Below, piece by piece: positions 52,639-61,548 of a DNA stretch of 64,000 nt. Location of the stretch: the NCBI RefSeq assembly GCF_031760065.1, contig NZ_CP134500.1, forward strand, positions 2,914,001-2,978,000. The letters are read 5' to 3'. Source of the DNA: Streptomyces durocortorensis. Lineage in GTDB: Bacteria; Actinomycetota; Actinomycetes; Streptomycetales; Streptomycetaceae. Made by a program: the position numbers and the translations under genes. Position 1 is the first letter of the stretch, and each line of letters begins with the position of its first letter. Below the pieces are notes generated by a model. It searched no databases and was not told the origin of the DNA. It saw only the letters and a list, made by a program, of their open reading frames with translations.

Positions 52639-54045
52639 TCACCCCGGGGTGAAGGGCTCCCACTTCACTTCGTCGTTGCCGTACGTGTACATCGGCCGCC
52701 CCCGCATCCCGCTCGTACGGAACGGCTTGCCGTGGTCGTCGATCCGCAGCATCCCCTCACGCCCGCCGCTGCTCCACTTCAGCTCCAGGTACCAGGTGAC
52801 GTCGTACCCCACGGCCTTCATGTCCAGGTTGAAGACCTCCACGTCCTCGGACGTCACCTTGAACGGGAAAGGCACGGCGGGGATCGTCCGGTCGCCCTGC
52901 GTTCCGGGTACGGGGGTCATGATCGGGTGCCGGGTGTCGAGGTCGGACGCGAAGGTCTGGGGCGCGATGCCGCTGCCGCAGCCGTTCCCCATCAGGTACG
53001 CCGACCAGGGCAGCGGAGCCTTGCGGGACAGCACCCGCACATACAGCCCCTTCAGGACGACCGCCTCGCGCGTGGTGCCCTGCACGGTCAGCTGAAGCAG
53101 CATGTTCCCCGCGTCCACGCCACCGTAGGACTGGGCCCAGCCGCGCCGGTCCTGCGGCGGGGGCGGCGGAGCCAGGCCTTCCGGTCCCCGGTTCAGCAGG
53201 TAGAACTGCCCGCAGGGCTCATCCCAGTTGTACGAGGAGATGGTGACGGCCGGGGGCGCACCGAGCCCCGTACCGCCGCTCCTGGGCCGCTCCGCACCGG
53301 AACGGGCGGGCGCGCCGGGCTCCACCGGGGGCGCGGCCGACGGACCGCCGGATGACGGGGAGTCGCTCACCGACGGCGAGGCCGGGGAGGCGGGGAAGGA
53401 GGAGGCCCCGGGAACCACCGAATCGCCGCCCTCCCTCCCGGCCCGGTCCGAAGCAACCGCACCGCCCTCCGCCCCCGACCCAGCTCCTGACCCGACGAGA
53501 TCGGCGGCGACGACGGTGGTGGGCACGAGGAGCACGGCGGCCCCGGCGGCGGCGAGCAGCACCCGGGTACGCCGGGAGAGCCGGGCCCACGGGGAGCGAC
53601 TGCCACCGGGGGCTCCGGCGGGCGAGTCGGTGACGGGGTCGGGAGGCGCGGACGGGGGCACACGCTCGGCCGCAGGCGCGGACTCGGACTCGGGCTCCGG
53701 CGCAGGCTTCACCGAAGCCGAAGCCGAAGCCGAATCGGGAGCGGGAACGGGAACGGGAACGGGAGCAGGAGCAGGAACCCCCGCCCCCGTCGGCCGCCGC
53801 CGGGCCGCGTCCGCAACGATCCACCGCCGGTGCACCTCCACCAGCTCGTCGCCCGTCGCCCCGCACAGCCGCGCCAACCGCTCGACGGGAGCGTACTCGT
53901 TGGGCACGGCGTCACCGTTGCAGTACCGGTGGAGGGTCGACGTACTGACGTGCAGTCTCCCCGCGAGAACCCCGTAGCTGCGTCCCGAACGGCCCTTCAG
54001 TTCCTTCAGCAGGGCCGCGAAGTGCTCGGCCTCCGGCGTCGCCAC
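52639..54045 (-). CDS. XRE-type helix-turn-helix protein with one membrane helix and an extracytoplasmic domain
   Basis: 468 residues from GTG 54045. Residues 1-75 form a helix-turn-helix (FAALLKELKGRSGRSYGVLA, LHVSTSTLHRYCNG). A Pro/Ala/Glu-rich linker leads to a single membrane helix near residue 163 (VLLAAAGAAVLLVPTTVVA), and a second Ser/Gly/Pro linker to an extracellular beta-rich domain with a Cys pair (CGQFYLL and NGCGSG). The topology resembles one-component membrane sensors that bind DNA inside. The target is unknown. Confidence 0.85.
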   Translation of the reverse strand: MATPEAEHFAALLKELKGRSGRSYGVLAGRLHVSTSTLHRYCNGDAVPNEYAPVERLARLCGATGDELVEVHRRWIVADAARRRPTGAGVPAPAPVPVPVPAPDSASASASVKPAPEPESESAPAAERVPPSAPPDPVTDSPAGAPGGSRSPWARLSRRTRVLLAAAGAAVLLVPTTVVAADLVGSGAGSGAEGGAVASDRAGREGGDSVVPGASSFPASPASPSVSDSPSSGGPSAAPPVEPGAPARSGAERPRSGGTGLGAPPAVTISSYNWDEPCGQFYLLNRGPEGLAPPPPPQDRRGWAQSYGGVDAGNMLLQLTVQGTTREAVVLKGLYVRVLSRKAPLPWSAYLMGNGCGSGIAPQTFASDLDTRHPIMTPVPGTQGDRTIPAVPFPFKVTSEDVEVFNLDMKAVGYDVTWYLELKWSSGGREGMLRIDDHGKPFRTSGMRGRPMYTYGNDEVKWEPFTPG

Positions 54046-54067
54046 GACGGCGTTCCCCTCCCTGGTC

Positions 54068-54093
54068 CGTCCCGGAACGGCGTTCCAGGGACG
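54068..54093 (-). promoter_or_regulatory. Imperfect dyad just upstream of the XRE-membrane protein gene
   Basis: CGTCCC-GGAAC-GGC-GTTCC-A-GGGACG: the inner 5-bp arms are perfect and the outer 6-bp arms match with a one-base offset. Its position 23-48 bases before the GTG fits an autoregulatory operator. Confidence 0.5.
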
Positions 54094-54240
54094 CGAAATT
54101 CCCGCAGGTCACCGTACGCGTAGACGTTCCAGCATCCCCAATGGTTCAGCAGGCGTTGCGGCCGGAATCCACTGCCCCACAAGCTCGGACCAGACCACAG
54201 CAGCACCGCAGATCAACCGAGTACGGGGAGTACCACCGCC

Positions 54241-54957
54241 ATGCGCACCAACCGCATCCGCGCCACCGCCCTCGCCGCCACCGCCCTCGCGGCCGCTCTC
54301 TCGCTCACCGCCTGCGGCGGCGAGGACAAGGCCATGGGAACCAAGGCAGCCGACTCGACCGAGACGGCGGCCCCTGCGACCACGAGCGCCGACGGCGCCG
54401 ACGGCAAGACACAGCCCGACGCCCCGAAGGCCGGCGCGCCCGACACGCAGACGGTCCCCGCCGGGGGGAAGCACGCGAGCGGCAACGGCGACAGCAACGG
54501 CAAGAAGCCGGAGGCCGCGCCGAACGCGAAGGCCCCGGCGTCGATCCCGGCCTGCACGGCCACGAACTCCAAGGTGAAGGTCTCCTCGGTGAGCCGCCCG
54601 ATCAACCACCTGCTGCTCACGGTGACCAACACCGGCTCCGCCGACTGCGCCGCGTACTACGCACCCTTCCTCCGCTTCGACGACGCGCAGGCCGTGTACC
54701 CGGTCTACGAGGACAGCAAGCCGCAGGCGGTCGTCACGCTCTCCCCCGGCGAGAAGGCGTACGCGGGCATCGCGCTCCTCGGAGAGCCCGGTCAGAACGA
54801 GCCGGTCAAGAGCGACAACCTCGGCGTCACCATGGTCGACAGGAACAACAAGCCGAAGAACGAGGCCACGGTGAAGCTCCCGGCGGAGACCTACACCGAC
54901 AGCATGGGCTTCGTCACCTACTGGCAGTCGGACATCGAGACCGCCCTGATGTACTGA
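54241..54957 (+). CDS. DUF4232-domain lipoprotein
   Basis: 238 residues. Lipobox SLTAC with the Cys near residue 25, then an 80-residue Ala/Pro/Lys linker. From residue 105, a DUF4232 domain starts with IPACTATNSKVKVSS and includes HLLLTVTNTGSADCAAYYAP, with the Cys pair that usually forms a disulphide. Surface-anchored; function unknown. It is divergent from the XRE-membrane protein, whose outer domain could act with it, though nothing shows this directly. Confidence 0.87.
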   Translation: MRTNRIRATALAATALAAALSLTACGGEDKAMGTKAADSTETAAPATTSADGADGKTQPDAPKAGAPDTQTVPAGGKHASGNGDSNGKKPEAAPNAKAPASIPACTATNSKVKVSSVSRPINHLLLTVTNTGSADCAAYYAPFLRFDDAQAVYPVYEDSKPQAVVTLSPGEKAYAGIALLGEPGQNEPVKSDNLGVTMVDRNNKPKNEATVKLPAETYTDSMGFVTYWQSDIETALMY

Positions 54958-55006
54958 ACTGAGCGGACGAGGCAGCCAGGGCCAGCGCCTGACGTGCGGT
55001 AACTGT

Positions 55007-55041
55007 GCGCGACCCGTACACATTTGTTGTACGGGTCGCGC
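55007..55041. terminator. Hairpin after the DUF4232 gene
   Basis: Perfect 14-bp arms GCGCGACCCGTACA and TGTACGGGTCGCGC around the loop CATTTGT. It ends 38 bases before the XRE start, so it may also act on that promoter. Confidence 0.75.
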
Positions 55042-55078
55042 GTGCGTGAAGTGGGTTCCGGGGTGGGAGTGGGACCGT

Positions 55079-55903
55079 ATGCACCCCAGAAAGCGACAGC
55101 GTAAGAACGCGTCGACGATGAAGCTCGTGGGCAAGCTGCTGGCCCGCTTCCGCAAGGAGGCGGGCCTCACGCAGACCGAACTAGCCCAAGCGGCAGGCGT
55201 ACAGGAGGACACGATCGCCTCCGTCGAGCAGGGCAGACGCTCCCTCGTCCCGGATCTGGCGGAGACGATCGACGATCTGCTGGACACCAAGGGCGCGCTG
55301 TCGACGGCGGTCGACAACATGCCGGAAGTCGACCTGATCCCGCTGTGGGCCGAGCAGTACATCGACATGGAGCATGACGCGCTGGCACTGTCCTGGTACG
55401 ACAACCAGGTCATCCCGGGCCTGCTCCAGACGAAGGCGTACGCGGAGGCGGTGTTCCGCAACAAGATCCCGGTCTACAGCCCGGAGGAGATCGAGGCGCA
55501 GACGGCGACGCGACTGCAACGGCAGCAGATCCTGGACCGAAGGAAACCGCCGACGATCAGCATGGTGATCTGGGAACCGGTCCTGATGATGAAACTGACG
55601 TCGGACGAGGACCACCTGGAGCAGCTGCGCCACCTCTACGCGATGGCCCAACTCCCGGGAGTCTGCCTCCAGGTGCTCCCGCTCGACAGCAGGGCCCACG
55701 CAGGCCTCAACGGCCCCTTCACCCTCCTGGAAACACCGGACCACCAGCACGCCGCGTACTCCGAAACCCAGCGCGGCAGCAAGCTCATCTCCGACCGGAA
55801 TGAGATCAGCATCCTGGCCCAGAAATATGCGATGCTGCGAGCCCAGGCGCTCACCCCTCTTGAGACCCTGCGCCTGCTGGCCCGTTTACTGGGAGAGACA
55901 TGA
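55079..55903 (+). CDS. XRE regulator with DUF5753 domain
   Basis: 274 residues. An HTH at residues 15-70 (KLLARFRKEAGLTQTELAQA, GVQEDTIASVEQGRRSLVP) is followed by the DUF5753 effector region: YDNQVIPGLLQTKAYAEAVF and LQVLPLDSRAHAGLNGPFTL. Such proteins nearly always pair with a DUF397 gene in Streptomyces and often affect development. The ATG at 55079 has GGGAG upstream. It overlaps the DUF397 gene by 4 bases. Confidence 0.9.
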   Translation: MHPRKRQRKNASTMKLVGKLLARFRKEAGLTQTELAQAAGVQEDTIASVEQGRRSLVPDLAETIDDLLDTKGALSTAVDNMPEVDLIPLWAEQYIDMEHDALALSWYDNQVIPGLLQTKAYAEAVFRNKIPVYSPEEIEAQTATRLQRQQILDRRKPPTISMVIWEPVLMMKLTSDEDHLEQLRHLYAMAQLPGVCLQVLPLDSRAHAGLNGPFTLLETPDHQHAAYSETQRGSKLISDRNEISILAQKYAMLRAQALTPLETLRLLARLLGET

Positions 55904-56142
55904 GCACCGCACTGAACTGGTTCAAGTCGAGCTACAGCGGCGACGAAGGCGGGCAATGCCTCGAAGTCGCGTACGACTGGCGGAAGTCGAGCTACAGCGC
56001 CGACGAAGGCGGGGCCTGCGTCGAGATCGCCGCCTACCCCGCCGCCGTCCACGTCCGTGACTCCAAGGACATCGAGGGCCCGACGTTCACGGTCGCGCCC
56101 ACGGCCTGGTCGGCGTTCGCCGCCTACGCGGCGACCGCCTGA
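55900..56142 (+). CDS. Tandem DUF397 protein
   Basis: 80 residues. The DUF397 motif occurs twice: WFKSSYSGDEGGQCLEVA and WRKSSYSADEGGACVEIA, about 24 residues apart, then the usual HVRDSKD and a TAWSAFAAYA end. A normal DUF397 has one copy, so this looks like an internal duplication. The ATG overlaps the stop of the XRE gene (ATGA), indicating coupled translation. Such small proteins are thought to modulate their XRE partner. Confidence 0.9.
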   Translation: MSTALNWFKSSYSGDEGGQCLEVAYDWRKSSYSADEGGACVEIAAYPAAVHVRDSKDIEGPTFTVAPTAWSAFAAYAATA

Positions 56143-56172
56143 CCGCAGCGCCGTACAGCCCGCCGCACGGCC

Positions 56173-56739
56173 TTACGCCCGGACCGTCTCGTAACGGAGC
56201 AGCACGACCCCGTTGCCGAAGGTCCGGGTCTCCAGCAGCCGGAGCCCCTGCCGCTCCTCCGTGTCCCGGAAGAAGGGGCGGCCCCGGCCGAGGATGACCG
56301 GATGGATGTAGATCCGGTACTCGTCGACCAGGTCGAACCGCCGGAACGACTCCACCAGGTCCGCCCCGCCGACCACCAGGTCCCCCGAAGCGGCGTCCCG
56401 CAGCGAGCGCACCTGCTCGGGGTCGACCTCGTGCAGCAGCGTCGCCCCCGGCCCCACGCTCTCCAGCGTCCGCGAGAAGACGAACTTCGGCATGTCCCGC
56501 CAGATGCCCGCGAATTCGGCCATCGGGCCCTCGTTGTCCGGGTCCTGATCGGCGGTCGGCCAGAACTCCTCCATCAGCTCGTAGGTGACGCGCCCCTCCA
56601 CGAAGCCGCCCATCGTCCGCAGATAGTCGTTGAAGTGCTGGTGCACCTCCTCGTCGACGGTGTGCCAGTCGATGTCCTGGTCGGGCCCTTCGAAGAAGCC
56701 GTCGAGGGAGAGCGAGATGGACGTGACGATCCTGTTCAC
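56173..56739 (-). CDS. Dihydrofolate reductase/RibD C-terminal-like protein
   Basis: 188 residues from GTG 56739 with AGGAG upstream. The fold is visible as VTSISLSLDGFFEGPDQDID, GFVEGRVTYELMEEFWPT, KFVFSRTLESV and LVVGGADLVESFRRFDLVDEYRI, with HPVILGRGRPFF near the end. This is the RibD C-terminal/DHFR-like reductase family common in actinomycetes. Its start overlaps the amidohydrolase stop by four bases (GTGA), so the two form an operon. The substrate is unknown. Confidence 0.87.
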   Translation of the reverse strand: MNRIVTSISLSLDGFFEGPDQDIDWHTVDEEVHQHFNDYLRTMGGFVEGRVTYELMEEFWPTADQDPDNEGPMAEFAGIWRDMPKFVFSRTLESVGPGATLLHEVDPEQVRSLRDAASGDLVVGGADLVESFRRFDLVDEYRIYIHPVILGRGRPFFRDTEERQGLRLLETRTFGNGVVLLRYETVRA

Positions 56740-57977
56740 CGGGGGGCTCCTGGACGTTTGTGGACGGTTCCTTCCTTCATGACGAAGGCCACCTTGCCGG
56801 TGACCTCGATGTCGGTGAAGGGATCGCCGGGCATGGCGATGATGTCGGCGATCCTGCCGGGCGCGAGTACGCCGAGGTCGTCGAGTCCGAGCAGCTCGGC
56901 GGCGACGCTGGTCGCCGCTTTCAGGGCGCGGACAGGGGTGATGCCGGTGGAGACCATGGTGGGGAACTCCCGCCAGTTCTCCGCGTGCGGGAACATCCCG
57001 GCGTCGGTACCGAAAGCGATCTTGATGTCGGATGCCGCGACGTGCTCCGCGCCGTCCAGCAGCTCCTTCTGGTGAAGCTGGAACTTGCGGCGCTTGTAGG
57101 CGGGCTTCCCCTTCCAGGCCGCGTCGTCGTCGGCCTTGCGGGCGTCGTCGAGAACGGTGAACTGGGTGGGTACGAGGTAGACGCCCTGGTCGGCCATCAT
57201 CCGCAGGGTCTCGGCGGTGGCGAGGTTTCCGTGCTCGATGCTGCGGACACCGGCCCGCACCGCCCTGCGCACTCCTTCGTCGCCGTAGCAGTGCGGGGTC
57301 GCCGGTCGGCCCAGGTCCCGGGCGGTGGCGACGAGGGTGTCCATCTCGTCCTGGGTGTACGTCGTCTGGGTGGGCTCGTCGGAAGGGCTGGAGAACCCTC
57401 CGGTGGCACCGAACTTGATCCAGTCGGCGCCGGCCCGGATCTCGGTACGGACCCGGGTCCGGATCTCGTCGCAGCCGTCGGCGGCTGCCAGCTCCGCCAG
57501 CCGGGGAGGGCTCTGGTACTGGTCGCCCAGGGTGCTCGAAAAGTCGCCGTGCCCGCCGCGTGCGGAGATCAGGTGAGGGGCCACGAGCATGCGCGGCCCC
57601 TCGATCAGCCCCTCGGCGACCGCGTCCCGCAGGTCGAGCGTGTTGTAGGCGGGGTCGGCGCCGGTCAGGTCCCGGACCGTGGTGAACCCGTTGTGCAGCA
57701 GCGTACGCAGAATCGGAAGCGTGGCCAGCGCGGTCGCCGTGGCCGAGCGGCCGAAGGCCCCCGTGATGTCCGGGGTGATGGTGACGTGGGTGTGGCAGTC
57801 CATGAAGCCGGGGGTCACGGTGTGCCCGGACAGGTCGATCACCTCGGCGCCGTCGGGGGCCGGAATCCCCTCGTCGATCCTCGTGATCCGACCGTCCTCG
57901 ACCAGGATGTCGCGGACTCCGGCGGGCGCGTCCTTCAGCCCGTCCCACACGGTCGCTCCGGTAAGCAGCGTGGTCAT
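56736..57977 (-). CDS. Metal-dependent amidohydrolase (imidazolonepropionase/prolidase-like)
   Basis: 413 residues. The amidohydrolase signature residues are present: DCHTHV near residue 59, a Lys in WIKFGATGGF, ATPHCYG, SIEHGN and the Asp in AFGTDAGMFPHAENW. The C-terminal GVLAPGRIADIIAMPGDPF is typical of the superfamily. Start at ATG 57977 with AAGGG seven bases upstream; the ATG two codons earlier has no space for a ribosome site. It probably hydrolyses a cyclic amide or dipeptide. Confidence 0.9.
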   Translation of the reverse strand: MTTLLTGATVWDGLKDAPAGVRDILVEDGRITRIDEGIPAPDGAEVIDLSGHTVTPGFMDCHTHVTITPDITGAFGRSATATALATLPILRTLLHNGFTTVRDLTGADPAYNTLDLRDAVAEGLIEGPRMLVAPHLISARGGHGDFSSTLGDQYQSPPRLAELAAADGCDEIRTRVRTEIRAGADWIKFGATGGFSSPSDEPTQTTYTQDEMDTLVATARDLGRPATPHCYGDEGVRRAVRAGVRSIEHGNLATAETLRMMADQGVYLVPTQFTVLDDARKADDDAAWKGKPAYKRRKFQLHQKELLDGAEHVAASDIKIAFGTDAGMFPHAENWREFPTMVSTGITPVRALKAATSVAAELLGLDDLGVLAPGRIADIIAMPGDPFTDIEVTGKVAFVMKEGTVHKRPGAPR

Positions 57978-58528
57978 CGCCATCCCTTCAATCGTGAACA
58001 CGTCGAGAGCACAGGACGGACCGGAAGGCGGCCGAAGCCCCGGGGCCTGAAGACTTCCCGACTCCCCGGCCTCCCGGCCCCCCAGGCGTCGGGTCCCGGT
58101 GGTCCGGTCCACCGGCGGCGCCCCGGACCGACGGGCGGCCTGCGGAGGGTCCGACGGGACACCTGCCCGAGCAAGAGCCACCCGGCATACCGGCTCCGGC
58201 GGCCGCGTCCGTCGCCGTCCATATCGCCGCCGACACCGACGCACCGATCGGCCCGACACTCGCGGAGGCCGAGCGTCCGGCCGGAGCGAGGCCGTTCCTG
58301 CTTCCTGCGGAGGCATCCCTTCCCCGTGGGGAAGCAGCAGCGTCTCCTGTCACTCGTTCGGCCCCGAAGGAGCCGGAGCCGCCTGCCGTCCCGGCCGCGT
58401 CCGGGCCGCCAGGTCCGCGTACGAAGGCCCCACCCCGCCACCTCTCCGCCCGTCTCCCCGTGCCCCACCTCCCGTGAAGGGTCGGCGCTCGCTCCTGCCT
58501 GTCAGTGCCGCCGCCTACGCTCACCACC
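57978..58528. other. 550-base gap with no supported gene
   Basis: No frame here has both a credible start and family similarity. The plus-strand frame covering about 58120-58475 is open and reads protein-like (VHIAADTDAPIGPTLAEAE, PFLLPAEASLP), but it has no start or ribosome site and mixed third-position composition. It may be the tail of a lost gene. Confidence 0.5.
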
Positions 58529-59359
58529 ATGGCGACGCTCCCGAACCCCCTGCCCTCCCTGGCCTCCTCCGGCCTGGACCTCCCGCCCGGCTCCCTGGTG
58601 GACGCCACGCTGGACGGCCCCTGGCACGAGCCGCTGCTCTGGTACGCGGACGGCCCGGCGGCCCCGCGCGACTGGCCGGACCTGCGGGCGGCCGGGCGGC
58701 GGCTCGGGCTGCTGCCGGTGCTCGTCACCGGTGGCCGCCGAGACCAGTGGCCCGAGGAGTGGGACCTCTGCCCGGACGGCACGTCGTATCCCGGTGACCA
58801 CGACGCCGACGAGGTGCTGGCGGACTACTGGACGGAGTACGCGGACGACGAGATGGGCGAAGGCACGGCGGCCGGGGAGGGCGAGGAGCAGTCCGAGGGA
58901 CCCGGTTCCTGGCCCGGCCTCGCGCCCGTCCCCGCCCGGGAGGCGGCCGAGGACGCGGACACGGCGGCCGCGGGCCTCGCGGGCGTGATCGCCGCCGACG
59001 CGGACGAGTGGCTCGGCGGGACCCGGATGGCCCTCGTCCCGGCCCGCCGCAGCGCGGACATACCGGCGGCGATCGGCTGGTCGGGCCCGGTGAACCACGA
59101 GAACGACGTGGCCCGGCTCTGCGCGGTGCTCCGCTCCTGGGAGGACCGGTACGACGCCCGGGTCGTGGTGCTCGGCTTCGACACGATGATCGTCTCCGTG
59201 GGCCGCCCGCCCACCACCGTCGAGGAGGCCCGCGCGCTGGCCGCCGAGCACTACGCGTTCTGCCCGGACAACATCGACCAGTCCCCGCCCCACGACCTCG
59301 ACGTCTACGCACAGAAGCAGCTGCTGAACCAGGAAGTGTGGTCGTTCTGGTGGGATTGA
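58529..59359 (+). CDS. DUF4253 protein
   Basis: 276 residues. The C-terminal half has the DUF4253 signature: RTMALVPARRSADIPAAIGW-type strand (here GGTRMALVPARRSADIPAA), then NHENDVARLCAVLRSWEDRY, DTMIVSVGRPP and the FCPDNIDQSP end. The N-terminal half is variable and acidic. No Shine-Dalgarno is seen; the ATG at 58529 is preferred to a GTG at 58505 on position alone. Cytoplasmic; function unknown. Confidence 0.8.
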   Translation: MATLPNPLPSLASSGLDLPPGSLVDATLDGPWHEPLLWYADGPAAPRDWPDLRAAGRRLGLLPVLVTGGRRDQWPEEWDLCPDGTSYPGDHDADEVLADYWTEYADDEMGEGTAAGEGEEQSEGPGSWPGLAPVPAREAAEDADTAAAGLAGVIAADADEWLGGTRMALVPARRSADIPAAIGWSGPVNHENDVARLCAVLRSWEDRYDARVVVLGFDTMIVSVGRPPTTVEEARALAAEHYAFCPDNIDQSPPHDLDVYAQKQLLNQEVWSFWWD

Positions 59360-59455
59360 GCCAGGCCTGGCCAGAGGAGCGCGCTCACCTGCCGACCGGG
59401 AGCTGAGCCCTCGTACTCATGCGGGCGGCGGGCCCCCGGGGGTTGACTCGGCCAC

Positions 59456-60003
59456 ATGAGCGAGAACAGCCACGACGGCGGCAGCACCCCGAAGACCGCC
59501 CCCGAGCACGCCCCCGCCCCCCGCGCCTGGATCGCCCCGCTGATCTCCACGGTCGTGACCCTGCCGCTGGGGCTGGTCGCCCTGTTCTTCGGCGGGCTCA
59601 CGCCGATGGCGTGCGACTCCTGCAACGGGGCCGAGGCCGACCGCTTCGACGCCAAGGGCTGTCCCGCGATCCCTGGTGGGTCAGCGCGCGGCGTCAGATG
59701 CGGTGCATCGCAAGGCGGAGGGACGTCCGCATACTGGATGTATGCGGGCGTTCCGACAACGCGGCGAGGTGCCGCAGCTGTCGTCGTGCGCCCGCCAGGG
59801 ATCGCGGGACAGCCCTTGGCTTCACCGTCGCGTGGACCGTGCTCTGGATCGGCCTGCTGGTCGCCCTGATCGTGCTGATCGCGAGCTGGGCCGTCCCGCA
59901 CCAGGTCCGCTACGCGGCCCGGCGGGTGGGCCTGGCGCTCGCCGCACCCGCCACCGCCGTGGTCACTTTCGTAGCATTCATGGCACTGGTCGACTGGCCC
60001 TGA
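59456..60003 (+). pseudogene. Membrane-protein gene split by a 170-bp MITE-like insertion
   Basis: The first part (59456-59650) encodes one helix (WIAPLISTVVTLPLGLVALF) and a CDSCNG motif ending ADRFD. The second part (59821-60003) encodes FTVAWTVLWIGLLVALIVLI and VGLALAAPATAVVTFVAF helices, in another frame. Deleting exactly 59651-59820 joins codon GAC to TTC in frame and restores one protein of about 125 residues with three helices. The product as it stands is truncated and shifted. Function unknown. Confidence 0.8.
59651..59820 (+). mobile_element. 170-bp MITE-like element with 30-bp terminal inverted repeats
   Basis: Left end GCCAAGGGCTGTCCCGCGAT continuing CCCTGGTGGG (59651-59680); the right end (59791-59820) is its reverse complement with one mismatch. 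It has no coding capacity of its own and carries an inner dyad CCGCATAC/GTATGCGG (59727-59747). Its length of 170 bases (2 modulo 3) explains the frame change in the host gene. No clear target-site duplication is visible. Confidence 0.85.
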
Positions 60004-60021
60004 CAGAAAGTGTCCACCCCC

Positions 60022-60501
60022 ATGAACGACACGCACTCCCCGACCACGGCAGCGACGGCAGCCGCCGAAGCCGCCGAGCGCCTGATAGCCGAGTTCCGCG
60101 CCCTGCCCGCCGACAGCGACCGCAAGCGCGAGATCATCACCGAACTGGATGCCAACGCCCAGGCGTTGCCCTTCCTCGTCTCGGTCGTCGCGGACCCCGG
60201 TGAGTACGACCTCGCCCGGGTCGAGAGCGCCACGGTCCTGCGCGTCTGGCCCCCGGCCGACCCGGCCCTGCGCCGCGAAGCGGGCCGCGCCCTGCTCACC
60301 GCGCTGCGCGACCCGACCGAGGACCTGGTCCGCCAGTACGCGGCGATGTCGCTGGCCCCCTACACGGCCGACCCGGTCGTCGCCACGGTCCTGGACACCA
60401 CCGCGCGGGCCGACGAGGACCCCCTCGTGCGGGACAGCGCCCGCTTCTCCATCAAGGAGGCCCACCGGCTCCAGGAAACCGGAGCCGGCAGCAGCCCCTG
60501 A
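60022..60501 (+). CDS. Small helical protein, HEAT-repeat-like
   Basis: 159 residues from ATG 60022; a GTG at 60010 would add four. Helix pairs with the pattern of HEAT repeats are seen (EYDLARVESATVLRVWPP, REAGRALLTALRDPTEDLVR, QYAAMSLAPY, LVRDSARFSIKEAH). It is cytoplasmic, with no catalytic motif, and probably a protein-interaction module like those beside immunity or regulatory genes. It follows the MITE-disrupted membrane gene by 18 bases and may have been its operon partner. Confidence 0.7.
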   Translation: MNDTHSPTTAATAAAEAAERLIAEFRALPADSDRKREIITELDANAQALPFLVSVVADPGEYDLARVESATVLRVWPPADPALRREAGRALLTALRDPTEDLVRQYAAMSLAPYTADPVVATVLDTTARADEDPLVRDSARFSIKEAHRLQETGAGSSP

Positions 60502-60505
60502 GGCC

Positions 60506-61516
60506 TCAACCCCGGTCCGCGCCCCGCCCCAGCCACCCGGCGACCTCGGTCGCCCAGTAGGTGAGGATCATCTGCGCCCCGGCCCGCCGGATACCGGTCA
60601 GGCTCTCCAGGATCGCCTTGTCCCGGTCGATCCAGCCCTTCTCGGCCGCGGCCTCGATCATCGCGTACTCACCGCTGATCTGGTACGCCGCGACCGGCAC
60701 GTCCACGGCCCCGGCGACCTTGGCGAGGATGTCCAGATACGGTCCGGCGGGCTTCACCATGACCATGTCGGCGCCCTCCTCCAAGTCGAGCGCCAGCTCC
60801 CGCAGGGACTCCCGGGCGTTGGCCGGGTCCTGCTGGTAGGTCTTGCGGTCGCCGGTCAGCGAGGAGCCGACGGCCTCGCGGAAGGGGCCGTAGAAGGCGG
60901 AGCTGTACTTCGCGGTGTAGGCGAGGATCGACACGTCCTCGTACCCGGTCTGGTCCAGGGCGTCCCGGACCACACCGACCTGACCGTCCATCATCCCGCT
61001 GGGGCCCACCACATGGGCCCCGGCGTCCGCCTGCACCTGGGCCATCTCCGCGTACCGCTCCAGGGTCGCGTCGTTGTCCACGCGCCCGTCGGCCGTCAGG
61101 ACCCCGCAGTGGCCGTGGTCGGTGTACTCGTCCAGGCACAGGTCCGACATGACGACGAGGTCGTCCCCGACCTCCTCGCGCACCGCCCGCAGCCCGAGCT
61201 GGAGGATGCCGTCGGGGTCGGTGCCCGCCGTGCCCCGGGCGTCCTTCTTGGCGTCCTCCGGGACCCCGAAGAGCATGATCCCCGAGACCCCGGCCGACAC
61301 CGCCTCGACGGCTGCCTTCCGCAGGGTGTCCAGGGTGTGCTGGTGCACGCCGGGCATGGCCGAGATGGCGACCGGGGCGTCGATGCCCTCCCGTACGAAC
61401 GCGGGGAGGATCAGGTTCGCGGGGTCGAGCCGTGTCTCGGCGACCATCCGCCGCATCGCCGGGGTCGTCCGCAGCCGCCGGGGGCGGGAGCCGGGGAAGT
61501 TTCCGTACGCAGTCAT
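60506..61516 (-). CDS. hemB: Delta-aminolevulinic acid dehydratase (porphobilinogen synthase)
   Basis: 336 residues. Condenses two 5-aminolevulinates to porphobilinogen. Schiff-base Lys in [13 protein letters not shown] near residue 253, second Lys in [14 protein letters not shown] near 201, and [17 protein letters not shown] at the start. The metal-site segment reads [16 protein letters not shown], with two of the three Cys of the zinc type kept and Asp at the middle one. It is next to the CobA-HemD fusion and hemC on the same strand but has its own promoter region with a dyad. Confidence 0.95.
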   Translation of the reverse strand: MTAYGNFPGSRPRRLRTTPAMRRMVAETRLDPANLILPAFVREGIDAPVAISAMPGVHQHTLDTLRKAAVEAVSAGVSGIMLFGVPEDAKKDARGTAGTDPDGILQLGLRAVREEVGDDLVVMSDLCLDEYTDHGHCGVLTADGRVDNDATLERYAEMAQVQADAGAHVVGPSGMMDGQVGVVRDALDQTGYEDVSILAYTAKYSSAFYGPFREAVGSSLTGDRKTYQQDPANARESLRELALDLEEGADMVMVKPAGPYLDILAKVAGAVDVPVAAYQISGEYAMIEAAAEKGWIDRDKAILESLTGIRRAGAQMILTYWATEVAGWLGRGADRG

Positions 61517-61548
61517 CCTTCGACGATAGACCCGCACGCAGCACGGTC

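Noticed and set aside
56760..58988. 742-codon plus-strand frame antisense to the amidohydrolase
   Set aside because: A shadow frame with no motif; the amidohydrolase on the other strand has all metal-binding motifs.
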